From: Meloidogyne chitwoodi
Taxonomy: Eukaryota > Nematoda > Chromadorea > Rhabditida > Meloidogynidae
NCBI GenBank assembly: GCA_015183035.1
Contig: JACZZP010000010.1
Span: forward strand, 1,116,001-1,180,000
Reading direction: 5' to 3'
DNA: 64,000 bases
Shown: positions 24,358 through 39,113 of the stretch, piece after piece
Position numbering within the stretch: the stretch's first letter is position 1
How the letters are laid out: each line of letters opens with the position of its first letter
Program-made: the position numbers and the translations under genes
The notes under the pieces: generated by a model
What the model saw: the letters and a program-made list of their open reading frames with translations, nothing else
Database searches by the model: none
Told to the model about the DNA's origin: nothing

Positions 24358-25311
24358 ATGAGTGAAGAGGAGATTGTTGTATTTGCTTTTCTTCTTTGTG
24401 TTCTTCTAATAATTGTTCTTCTAACATTCATTCTTTGCTTTTATTATTGTAAGCAAGAACAGAACAAAAATGCTATGAAGAAAAAGGCAACATGTCCTAT
24501 TCAAATTCAAGAAAAGAAATATAGCCGTACTCAAGCTATTTTGGTTTGTACATCTCCAATAAATTCTCCAAAAGTAAAATTTAAATTTAAAAGTAAATAA
24601 TTGATTTATTTTAGACTTCATCCTATTGTCAAAGTAAAGTGTCTCGACCTACCGAATTGCCTTCAATTGGAGGACGATCACAACTTCAATCTGAAAAAAG
24701 CCTTCCTGTGTTCCCAACCCAACCTTCACATTCAATTCTTTCTGGAAGATCAGTACCTTCATCTCGTTCTGTTTCTCTTTGGCCTGCTTTGGAAATTTCT
24801 GGCCGATCTTCTATTCCTTCTGCTTCTTCTCTTCCAATGACATATCAAGAATATTCTTGGTAAATATTTATATTTATTTTTTTAATTTAATTTTTTAAGT
24901 TCTCCATCAGCATTCAATACTTCATATACAGTCATTTCTCCAATACCACCATCTATTCAATTCCCACATCAGCAAACATCTACAATGAAATCTGGGAATT
25001 ATAGCAATAAAAGCCAAAGATCATCTTCTAAACATTCCTATAAATATGGAAGGAAATATGAGAATAACAATAGCCATAGCTGTCATACAGGTCGATCATG
25101 TTCTTCTTGTTCTTGCAGTACTCCATCTGATTTGGAGGAGAGAGGATCATTGCGTCATAAACATCGGCGATCTAAGCATAAAAGAAGGAGCAGATCAAGG
25201 AGCAGAGATAGATCGAGAAGTGGAAGTCGGCGATCAAAAAGTGGAAGCAGTCGATCAAAAAGTGGAGGAAATAGGAGGATGAGTAGAACTATGAAGGAAT
25301 GGAGAAAATAA
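24358..25311 (+). CDS. Single-TM protein with Ser-rich middle and RS/SRSR-rich C-terminus, unrecognised
   Basis: The ATG at 24358 reads MSEEEIVVFAFLLCVLLIIV then LLTFILCFYYCK, a signal-anchor-like TM segment with a Cys-rich cytosolic boundary. Two introns (about 24572-24614 and 24860-24899) are in frame. The remainder is Ser/Pro-rich (SGRSVPSSRSVSLWPALEIS) and ends in a strongly basic RS domain (RRSKHKRRSRSRSRDRSRSG) with a His/Cys-rich lead-in (NSHSCHTGRSCSSCSC). Stop 25309-25311. About 290 residues. An RS tail on a membrane protein is unusual, since such tails normally mark nuclear splicing factors. No family is recognised. Confidence 0.65.
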
Positions 25312-28300
25312 ATAAATAATAAATATAGTAGATGAAAGTAATATAATATAGGTATTGGAGATTAGTAATTAATTGAGGTAATTATTTGTAAAAATATATA
25401 ATAAGTAAATAAGTAATATTTAATTATATCACCTATGTAACGATACTTCGAGACTGAAATTAATTTTTAAGAAAAATTAGTTATTTTCTTTTCCAAAAGA
25501 TACAATGTAATTTATCTTAAAACATAATGTTAATTTTAACATATTCGTTGGACATTAAGTTTGAAACCAAAAGACTCAGTCCCGAAGTTTTGGCCTGCCC
25601 CTATAAATATACCTGTCTGAATATATTTGTGTTTAAATATATTGTATATAAATATTGTTATTCTAATATAAATGTATAATAAAAATATTTTATTTTAATT
25701 TTTCAATTTAAGTTTTGACAATAATTTTAAAAAAATAAAATTATTAATTTAAAAAATTTAAAATAAATAAATATTAAATTTTAATTATTTATCTTTCAAA
25801 ATATAAGAAAATAATTCCTTTCTTTCTATCTATCTAATTATCTTTAATAAATAAAAATATGTAATGTTGAATGAATTTAAAAAAATATTTTTTTATTTTA
25901 GTTATTTTTTTTAATAAAATTTTTTTAATTTGTAGTTTTCGCAATTTTATTATTACTAAATAAATAGTAGTAAACAATTTGAAAAAATATTTTGAATGAA
26001 AAAATTACAGACGAGGATGTTTATGTAGTTTTATTTTTTATTTTGTCTGGTTAATTTTACTTTATTCATTTCGACAATTGACAACCTCTTACTACTACTA
26101 CTCTACTACTACTACTCTATATATTTATTTCTTTACTATTTTTTGTCTGTCTCACTCTTTTATTTTATAAAAAATAACATTTTCTCTTTTTTTATTAACC
26201 TAGACAATATATAAATAAATAAATATGTTTGTTTGTTTGTATCCATGGATGTGTTCAATAAATATATTTTAATATATTATTTTATAATAATTATTTAGCC
26301 TTTGATTAATATATAATATTTATATAATTAAGTCACTTCAAATTTTAATCTAAAATAAATAAATAATAAAAACATATTATTTATTTATTAAGTTTCTTTT
26401 TTTATTTTCATAGAAATTTATTTTATTTATTTTTTTGTAATTAAATTTATTCACAATTTTTCTTCATTTTTTATCAAATTAATTTGCCATGACAGCCAGC
26501 TGGTAAGATTATAAAATAAAAAAGGACCGAAAATGACACTCTATAGTTAAAATAACTAATAATATATTCCCCTTTATAAAATTAATTTCTCTATTTTACT
26601 CTCTAATTGTTTATATCCTTTATATATTTGGGATAAAAAATTAAAAAAAAACTTCACATGTTTTTCTCAAAGTAAAAAAGAGGTGTGTTGGCTAAGTAAA
26701 TGGGAGTGAACCGGACATTAATTTTTTGTTTTCTCTGTTAGTATGTATGTACTTTATTGAAAAAAATTATTTTATTAATTGTGAAAAGAGATTTAAAATT
26801 TATTTTTATGAATAAATAAATAAATAAAATCTTTATTTTTTAAATATATTTAATGGTCATATTTTTATTTACTTCTTTCTTATATTAAATATTTTAATTA
26901 ATTAATTGAATCAGAAGATTTTGGTCTAAAAAAAGACATAAATATATTACAAAATTTATTAAATTTTTATGTTATTCTCAAATTTATTTTTAATTTTTAA
27001 ATATAAAAAATTATTTTTGATATTATGTACCTACATATATGTACATATATAACATCATAAATATATTTTATAATTTTTAAATATTAAATAATTTTGGTAA
27101 AGTTTTAAAATATGAGGACAGAAATGTTTAAAAAAGTAAACTTTTCTGTTTTTTCTTTTTTTATTTAAAATATTTATATTAAGTATATAATTTTTAATTT
27201 CACTTCATTGCCCCAATTACATCAAATAGGTATAAAACTTTGCCACTCCCGAGTAAAAAAGAAAGGAAAAAGCTATCGAGAATTTATATTGAATATATAT
27301 ATTTAGAGTGTTAGGGTAAAGTTAGTAGTTAGTTAGTAGTTAGTTAGAGTGTTAGAGTGTTAGTATGTACTTACTTAGCTGAGGAATTCAATGAACAAAA
27401 CATTGAATAACTACGAAGGGAAAAGATTTTCTTTTAATATTTATTTTATTTTCTTTCTTTTTCTTGCTTCCTTTTTTTATAAAATTCAATTTTTTTCATT
27501 CCCGTTTTTACATAGACAAATTATATTTAAGAATAGTACATCAAAGAGCATTTTAAAAATATATAACTGTTATTTAAATAAACGAAAATGTTTTTTTGTT
27601 ATAAAACAAAATTATAAAAACAAATAAATATGTTGCTATTTGTTTTTCATAATAATATAAATAAATAATATTTTTATGACGTGACAAAAATTAATCTGTT
27701 TATTTTTTTTTCATTTTAAATAATATTTTGTTTACATCAAAAAGTATAATTTTCAATATATGTAGTTAATTTTAGTTCAAATAATACTTTTAAAATATTT
27801 AAGAAATATTAATTATTGTTAAAAATGTTTTTTTAATTATATTTAAATTTATTTATTTTAAAATATCTTTTTTTAAAGTTTAATATTTATTAAAATATAT
27901 TATATAAATATTAGTAAATATATTTAAAATTGTTTTTTATTTCTAATTAATATATTATTAAATAAAAAATATATTAATATTTTAATTAGAGCCCTGAAAA
28001 ACGTGTCGGTCGGTTTTTTCGTTTAAAAACCGAAACTGACCGAGCTTGGCTTTAATTTTAATATTATAGAAATACTTTTTTAAGTATTAAATAATATTTT
28101 TATTTATTTCTCGAATATTATTTTTTCTTAATATTCTAATTAAAAATTTTAAATAATTTATTAGTTCTTCCTTCCGCTTTTTTTAAAAAGCTTTAAAATT
28201 AATTTATTTTTGTTCTTGACTGCCCATTTTTTCTTTTATATTTTCTTTTCTGTCAATATCTTCATGACTACATTTAATGTCGCATAAATGTGTTAATTCA

Positions 28301-28450
28301 AAATATTATTACATTAATAATAAATAATTTATTTTTATAGAGGAAAACAGTTCTTTTAAGCAATTAAATAATAATAACAACATTATTAAATACTTCCTTT
28401 TTTTAAAAAACAAAAACAAACATTCTGTGCTTACTCTTTATCAAATAAAT
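25312..28450. other. 3.1-kb AT-rich intergenic region upstream of AKT, with simple repeats and a repeat scar
   Basis: No supported gene. It holds a TACTAC trinucleotide run at about 26088-26120, a GTTAG/GTTAGAGT minisatellite at about 27304-27366, and at 28000-28050 a GC-richer hairpin-like block (CGTGTCGGTCGGTTTTTTCG, then CTGACCGAGC) that is homologous to 9358-9430. An ORF from 27391 (78 codons, hydrophobic, Phe-rich) is weak and not called. Confidence 0.6.
27304..27366. repeat. GTTAG-type minisatellite
   Basis: Repeated GTTAG, TTAGTAGTTAG and GTTAGAGT units in a short stretch. Irregular copy structure. Confidence 0.7.
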
Positions 28451-32212
<3,762 letters not shown>

Positions 32213-33579
32213 AAAAATAAATTATTTAAATAATTTTCCATTTAAAAAAGTATCTAAAGTAAAAAATATTTAAATTCCATATCTAAATATTTAAGGGTTT
32301 TACTTGTTTTTTAAAACATTTTTGTTAAAACCCTTTAAATCTTTATTCTAGTTTCTAAAATTTAATTTTTAAAAACCTCACCTTTTTGATTAATTTAATA
32401 AAAAAATTCTGTAATTATATATTTCTTTTTAAATAAAAATAACCCGGTTATATTTACTAGAGTTGTTCATTGCGTTTTTCCGGTAACGGTAGATGGTACT
32501 GAAAATTACCGATTTTTTTACCGCGGTACCATGAATAACTCTAATATTTACTCCCCAACATTCTATAATTTTTTCAATTTAAAAATCATTTTCTTTTATT
32601 CTTTTTGTTCAGTCTTCTATTAAACAAATCTGATTGTAAAAATTTTTTTCGTTTTTCATCTTTTTATATTTTTTAGTTAATAAATGATTTTTTTTTAATT
32701 TAAAAATAATGTCAATTAATTTATTTATTTTTCATTTGAAATATTGTTGGTATATTACTAGTAGAAAGAAATTAATTACTATTAGTAAAAATCTAATATT
32801 GTAACTTTTAATATCAAAATTGCTATTAAATAATATAAAAAAATTTTCCAAACTTGTAAATAATTAATTTATTTGAGTGATTATGAAAAGGAAGCAAAGC
32901 ACAATTAATAGAAAAAGGTCTGATTTTTTATTTAAAAAACATTACTCGGTTTTTTTTTATTTACTGTAGTAAATAAAAGAAAAAGATTTCAAAAAAAAAC
33001 ATAACAGAAAAATTAAAATCATAAGACGAAAAAAGTCGAAGGACGAAGAAACTTTGTCATTTGTTTAAATTATTTTATGTATAAGCACAGAATAAAATAT
33101 TATAATGGCGTTTACTTAAAAACAAAAATATGTATTAAAAGTAATATTGTTGGGATCACAAATATGGGTTATGTTTATTTAATGCGCAGGTATTTGAGTC
33201 TTAACGGCACAGGGATTTAAATTGGTAAATAATGACTTTTATGCTTTAAATATTAAATTGAAAATATATATTACTAATTTTTATATAAATTAATTTAATG
33301 ACAAACTTAAAAATTTTTAAGCATAAAAGTCAAAAAAAAAAAAAGAATCAATTATGTTATAACAAACACTAATAAAAATATTAAGAGTTAAACAATTTGA
33401 ATTATTTAAGCGATTTAAATGTAAAAAAGAAAATCTCACTAGGCAAATAATGAATAAAGGTTAAGAATGCACGATTTAATTGACTTTGGCATAAAAGGAA
33501 GTGTCGATAACAAATATAAATAAAAATTGCAAAGAATCATTCTAAGGAATTATTAAATTAATTACACAACATTAATCAA
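32213..33579. other. Convergent 3' region of akt-1 and Staufen genes
   Basis: AT-rich, with no protein-like ORF. It contains the 86-bp hAT-like element listed separately. The 3' UTRs of both convergent genes should lie at its ends. Confidence 0.6.
32458..32543. mobile_element. 86-bp hAT-like miniature element with 8-bp TSD
   Basis: The left end TAGAGTTGTTCAT and the right end ATGAATAACTCTA are inverted repeats differing at one base. Exact direct repeats ATATTTAC flank it at 32450-32457 and 32544-32551. An 8-bp TSD and TAGAG-type ends fit hAT MITEs. The interior has a second nested palindrome-like part (CGGTAACGG / ACCGCGGTACC). Confidence 0.8.
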
Positions 33580-36500
33580 TCAATTTTTTGTAGAGCATAT
33601 TTTGTCACTCTCTTGTTCGCCTAGCTGTTTAAGCAATGTTTGTATCGCATTTAAGGCAGCATCAGAATGGGCACAAACTTCTGTGGGACCACGTCCATGA
33701 CAAACCTGAAAACACATTTTAATAATTAATATTAAAGAAATAAGTATAAAAATTTTATTATTCTAATATAATAATATACAAACAATAGGTTTAGCCAATC
33801 CAACAGTTAATAATGTAAAGCATTGTTCATCATCAGCAGCGTTCTTAGACTAGAAAAAGCAAGTAAATTCGACAAAATTTAAAAAATAAATAAAAACTAA
33901 CTCTAGGAAAATCAGAGTAGGAGACAGTAAACTTAAAATGTTTAGATAAATTATTAAGAAAAGCTTTTGCTCCAATCAATCCATATTTATTTTGATTTTC
34001 ATTTTCTACTTGAAATATTTCTTCATTTTCTGTACTATCTTCTTTCTTGCAATGAGAAATAGGAAGAGATGTTGATGATACCATCTGATTGTAAGTTTGA
34101 CTACCAGATACATTATGTAATGATGAATGTGCATAGTTTTGAGGAAGAGTTGTTGTCAGCGATGTAGATAAAATAGAAGAAGATTGATTCTATGTAAAAA
34201 ATTGTTTAACTAAGAAAAGTGTTTTAAAAGACTATTCAATATGTAAAACTAAAAATTTTATTAAATACAAGATGGAACAGTTGTTTCTCCGGAGACGAGA
34301 TAGGCATTCGAGGAGAATCAAGTGGTCCATGTATTTTTCCAACAACTTTATTCACATCATCTAATCCAGCCCAGATAGAATCTTTTTCCAAATTTACTAA
34401 TCCACGCTTTTCAAGCAAAGCATTATTCCATTGAAAAAACAAGGCAACATTTTTTTTCAATTCTTGATTATCATTTTGACTTAATATACGTTGAGAATCA
34501 CGGTTACGTCGTCTAATGCGACCACTTAGCTCTGATTTAAGTGGGGCAATTGATTCAGCAGGATAACCGGAATCTTCTGGTGGAGGACATGCACTAACAT
34601 GTTCGTTGAATGTAACACGGCGACGAGTAGATGGAAGCGGGGGTGAAAAATTAGCTGACCTTTAAATTAAATATAGTTATTTTTAAAAAATACTGACTCT
34701 TGAACGTGAGATAGATTATTTTCTTCATGTGTTAGTGGTGTAGTATTGTTTATATTAAAACTATTTTTGTCCGGAAATATGTTATTTCCATTGTTGACTT
34801 CAGTTGAATTTTGTTCAATATTGCGCAATGCTTCCTCAATCGACGCAAATGTTTCGAATGAATTGGTCTTATCATTCCAATTTTTTGTTGAAAATTTTTC
34901 ATAGTTTTGATCCACCAAAGGCTTGTTTACACTTTGATCGCATAAAATGTACTTCTTGAGGAGACTTTTACCAGGTTGTGGCATGGACTGAATTATGTTA
35001 AATTTTAAAGTTTTTACTTACAAGGGACACTCACGAACTTTAAGTATGAATTTCGATTTTTTTTGCACGATCGTATAGAGCAGGGTCTATTATCTATTGC
35101 CAATTTTTGGCTCCGACCCCCAAACTAAAAAGTTATAGGGCTTCAAAGTTTATGATTTTCAGACATAAACGACACTTGAAGTTAAGTGAAACCGAAGAAA
35201 ACTAGAGAATGAGAAAAGGTTTGAGTATCATTGGGAAAAGGGTATAGAAAGAAGTCAACGATAAAAAAAAAGAAGAAAATAGAAGTTCTATACCCCCTCT
35301 ATTTTCTATAAAACTCATACTCTACTTTTCTCTTCTCTCTCTTTTCTTTTCCTACAGCCAAATAGTATTTTTTGTTAGAGTCAAATGAAAAGCTTGAAAC
35401 CTATAACTTTTTAGTTTGGGGGTCGGAGCAAGAAAAGCCAAAAATTGGCAATAGGTTATCGACCCTGCTCTATACGATAAAATAAAAAAAATTCGAAATT
35501 CGCACTTAAAGTTCGTGAGTGTCCCTTGTTAAATAATTCTACTTATTTTATTATTACCTTAACGTATCCGATACGTGCTAGCATTGCCTCAGCAGCTGCA
35601 CGTTTAGCTAATTTTTTGTTCGGACCAGTTCCCTTCTCTTGAAAACTCATACAATGGACTGATACAGTGAATTCTTTGTGCCTATTCTGACCTTGTTCCG
35701 AGATAAAATGAAAAGTGGGTTCACGCTCTTGACGGATTTGCATTACTAAATTTTTGCATTTTATTTATTTGAATAAAATAGAATATTTACTTTGTATTAG
35801 TCGGGAAACAGGATTAATATGATGACCGTATTCAGGATCCATTTTCTTTAAAAAATAAATTATGAAATTAAACATTTCCAGATACTTTATCCTTAATGAT
35901 CGTCTTTCGCTTTGTGTACTCCGTTCCCTCTCGATGAATAACTTGAGGCAATACACGTTTTTGATTTTGTGAAGCAGCTCCAGAGTGTCGTATAATTTGA
36001 CTGGCCAAAAAAATCGGGTCTTCGTCGAGAAGAGGTCGAACTTTCTCGAGTAATTGATAGCAAGCTTCTTGTTTAGCAGCTTTCTTACTTTGACCTTTAC
36101 CCTCTGAGGCATATTCCTTGCCTATAGCAGAAGAATCTGTTGTTGCACCGGTTGAAGTAGCATTAGAAGGAGAAATGAGTCGACAACGAAGAGTATAAAC
36201 TCGGTTGTGTGGTTCACCCGTTTCAGCAAGTACTTCGAACTCTACATTCTATATATTAAAAAAAAAAGTAAAAGAAAAATTGTAAAAATGCCATTCGAAG
36301 ACGTAAAGCACATTCGTGAATTTGTGAAACAACAGACTTTATCCTCCGACGAGAACGAAAAGCGCGATATTCTGGTATTCGTGCATGGAAAGACTTGTTT
36401 TTATAAACCTCTTGATCAACTTTATCAGCTGTTTGTTGCTCTACATCATCTTTATAATATAAAAAAAAAGTAAAATAAAATAAAAAAAACTAACAGCATC

Positions 36501-38542
36501 CGTTTAACAAAGCATTTAATGCGGGTGAGAAATCAGAATCATTGCTGCCATTATCATCCTCAGCGCTTCCAGAAGTTGATGATAGACTATTGTCAAGAGA
36601 ACATCCTTCGACAGAAAGTCCCTTACTTTCTTCTGATATTCGTGAGTTTGTAGTTCTTGAATTAAATTTATTTATTGTTCGAACATCATGACAAATTCCA
36701 TCGAAATTTTCAACATCTTCCTTACTTCTTTTGTAGCACTCCAATACCGGCCTAAAAATAAGATATGGAATTTCAACCACACTATCTAATTAACAAACCT
36801 CAAATGAGACAATGCCTGAACAGCTGCCTTTTGTTTTGCAATAGCTAAATGCATTCCAAATCCAAAGTGTTCTGAGGAATCCAAACTTAAGAAGATTGTT
36901 ACTTTGTAAGCAAAGCCCTGTTGCTGTTGTTGACGAAGCATGAAATTATATGCTGAAGGGCTAAGTGAAAGTCCATCTGTTCGTCCAATTCCGTTAGATA
37001 AAATCTTAAATTTTTTTTTATTTGTTATAAATGAAATAAACACTGACCGATGGTGGAAGTGAAAGAAAACAAGATGGAATCAATGAAAAATAACTGTAAT
37101 CAAATAAAGATAGAGATGAAGCAGCAGAAGCATTTGGCAATAATGGAAAAGAAAGATTAGTTCCGGTTGGAGAAGTGTTGGATAAAGGCACTACAGAAGA
37201 AGGGTTATTTAAACAAACAAGATCTTAAATAACCTGACAGATCCAAAATTGATGTCAACCTTTTAATAGGAATATTTTGATGTTGAGAGGATACATTCGT
37301 GGAAGCAGTTACTACAGGATTAGAAATAGTAGTAAATAGATTTGGTGATGGAGCAAAGCATAAATTAAGAGGAAAATTAGGAGTGGCTGTATTAATACCA
37401 TTTGGCGGTAGTGTTCTAAAGATAAAGTTAAAATAAAAAACTAAATGATAAGCAAACGAAATCGATGCCAATTTTTTGTTATTCGAAATGTTAACAAATG
37501 GCGAAGAGAGGTGGGCAAAATTTAATAAAGATGATTTAAAGGAAGGTAAATGATGACGAATTAATTCTTCCTTATAATTTACAATAATTCCAAGTTGGGC
37601 AGCCACGGTGTTAAGCAACAAAATCGCATTACAAGGTTCTAAAATATAAATAAAAATAATCACAGAATGATGGATAAACCTTTACGTATTTGACGTCTTG
37701 ATCCTCCTGTCCCTCCCGATGGAGGAGGCCGTGGCAAAGTAGTGGAATCTAGTGCACATTGAGCTGCCGCTTGTTGAGCCTTTTTTATTGATGGACCGCT
37801 ACCTTCAAATTCTTGACTAGGACAAAGAATAAGTTTCACGGTAAATTTCTTTTTATGAGCTGGTCCACTTTCATCGAGTAAAACATATCCATGACGAAGC
37901 TAAAAATATGATTAACATGGAAAACTGAATTCTTCGGATGCGGTATGCATTTTAAAAGATAACCTTGTTGTATCTTGTTAATTCTGCCACCTTACACATG
38001 GGCGTTTTCTCAGAGGAACTTTTGCGTTGTGCATAATTGTAGACATGTTTGCTAACAGTGGGCTCAGTCTGTCCTTTTCCACACCAAATTTGTGGATGAT
38101 CCCTTTTTCGACGCCTATCTACATCAAGTTGTTCATAGGAGGAAGGAGGGGAACTATGAAAAATAGACCTTTCGTTTAAAGCATGAGATAAATGATAATG
38201 AGACTGTTGAGTTGTATCCTGTGTTGTAGAAAGCATAAACTTTAAATGTAATATGATATACTCTTCTACCGAGTTAATAAAGAAAATAAAACAAACCAAA
38301 TATTTCTTACTACTATTTTGAAGACGAGGTACTTCTAAAGGCGTTTGTCGCTGTTTTCGTTGAAGGCTTTGTTGTTCTGGAATGATAATTTGTTGCTGTT
38401 GCAAAGTAGAAAGAGTTGGGGCTATTGAACCTGAACAATTTGATTGCAGTGGTCTCTGATACTGAAAACAGTGATATTGTTGTTGATTGGGCAAAGGAGG
38501 AGATCTAATAAGAATATTTGATAATGGGGTTGTTGAGTCCAT
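33580..38542 (-). CDS. stau-1: Staufen, double-stranded RNA-binding protein with five dsRBD regions
   Basis: Binds dsRNA in mRNA transport, localisation and decay. The ATG at 38542 starts a Gln/Pro-rich N-terminus. dsRBD1 (about 38010-37730) is TPMCKVAELTRYNKLRHGY and FEGSGPSIKKAQQAAAQCAL. dsRBD2 is split: NAILLLNTVAAQLGIIVNY near 37600 and GFGMHLAIAKQKAAVQALSH near 36830, separated by a Pro/Ser-rich insertion, which is a Staufen hallmark. dsRBD3 (36455-36060) has VSQIHECALRLRM, VEFEVLAETGEPHNRVYTL, EGKGQSKKAAKQEACYQLL. dsRBD4 (35850-35550) has EYGHHINPVSRLIQ, EPTFHFISEQG, GTGPNKKLAKRAAAEAML. dsRBD5 (34000-33580) has FTVSYSDFPR and HGRGPTEVCAHSDAALNAIQ, stop 33582-33580. The region before dsRBD5 has RVTFNEHVSACPPPEDSGYP. 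One intron is GC-AG (36291-36249). One intron contains a MITE. Confidence 0.92.
35021..35528. mobile_element. 508-bp Harbinger-like MITE in a Staufen intron (TTA TSD)
   Basis: Ends CAAGGGACACTCACGAACTT and the inverted copy AAGTTCGTGAGTGTCCCTTG are identical over 20 bp. The repeat continues inward, imperfectly, for over 100 bp (ATAGAGCAGGGTC; GCCAATTTTTGGC/AAAAATTGGC; CCCCCAAACTAAAAAGTTAT). Direct TTA flanks at 35018-35020 and 35529-35531 fit the TWA target of PIF/Harbinger elements. It lies between the exon ending 34985 and the dsRBD4 exon. Confidence 0.85.
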
Positions 38543-39113
38543 TAATATGTGTTGTTAAGGCGAGAATTGCTGCTTATGTTTGATGACAAGAAATTTGAAT
38601 CAAGATTATGTAGTTGAAGACTTAGGTAAAGATATTAAAGTACATAAATTTGGGACAAATATATGTTTTTGTAACCCGCAACAAATTAACACAGCTCCCC
38701 GACCGCGCTAACGCGATGGTAACAAAATAAAATTGAAAACAATCTCTAATCTGTAAAGGTAAAATTATATAAATAAAAAATGAAAACTCGAATGACAACC
38801 AAATATCAGTACATGACAACTTGGCGTAGGAACGGGCGTATATGTTTACTAATTTCTACAGGGACACGCCCGACTAGGTGCCGGTCGACAGGACGCGCAA
38901 TAGTATATCTAATGAAGAGAATTAGAGATAAAGTGAAACTAGAGACTACTTGCAACAGTCGGCCGGCGCCTAGTCGGGCTCTACCCATTTCTACTCTATC
39001 TAACCAAATTACCTTCCACACTTTAGAGTACGAGTCAAAGGCGGTTTGTCTCCGCACAAACTGGAATCTATTGATTGAAATTTACTCTAATGTGTTGGAG
39101 TAATTAATAAGCA
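38543..39113. other. Intergenic repeat-rich DNA, left of the nested transposon
   Basis: Upstream of Staufen on its 5' side. It holds a GC-rich inverted repeat with 23-base arms at 38867-38889 and 38958-38980 (CCGACTAGGTGCCGGTCGAC and its near-complement), probably part of another decayed element. No gene supported. Confidence 0.55.

Noticed and set aside
27391..27627. 78-codon plus-strand ORF upstream of akt-1
   Set aside because: Phe/Ile/Lys-rich composition is as expected for A/T DNA. No splice partner, signal pattern or family motif convinced me.
36207..36473. 88-codon plus-strand ORF
   Set aside because: It is the antisense of the Staufen dsRBD3 exon (VSQIHECALRLRM on the minus strand), which has clear family motifs.
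38780..39103. Plus and minus ORFs of 80-107 codons between Staufen and the TDP-43-like gene
   Set aside because: They overlap each other and cross a GC-rich inverted repeat. The low stop frequency is explained by base composition.
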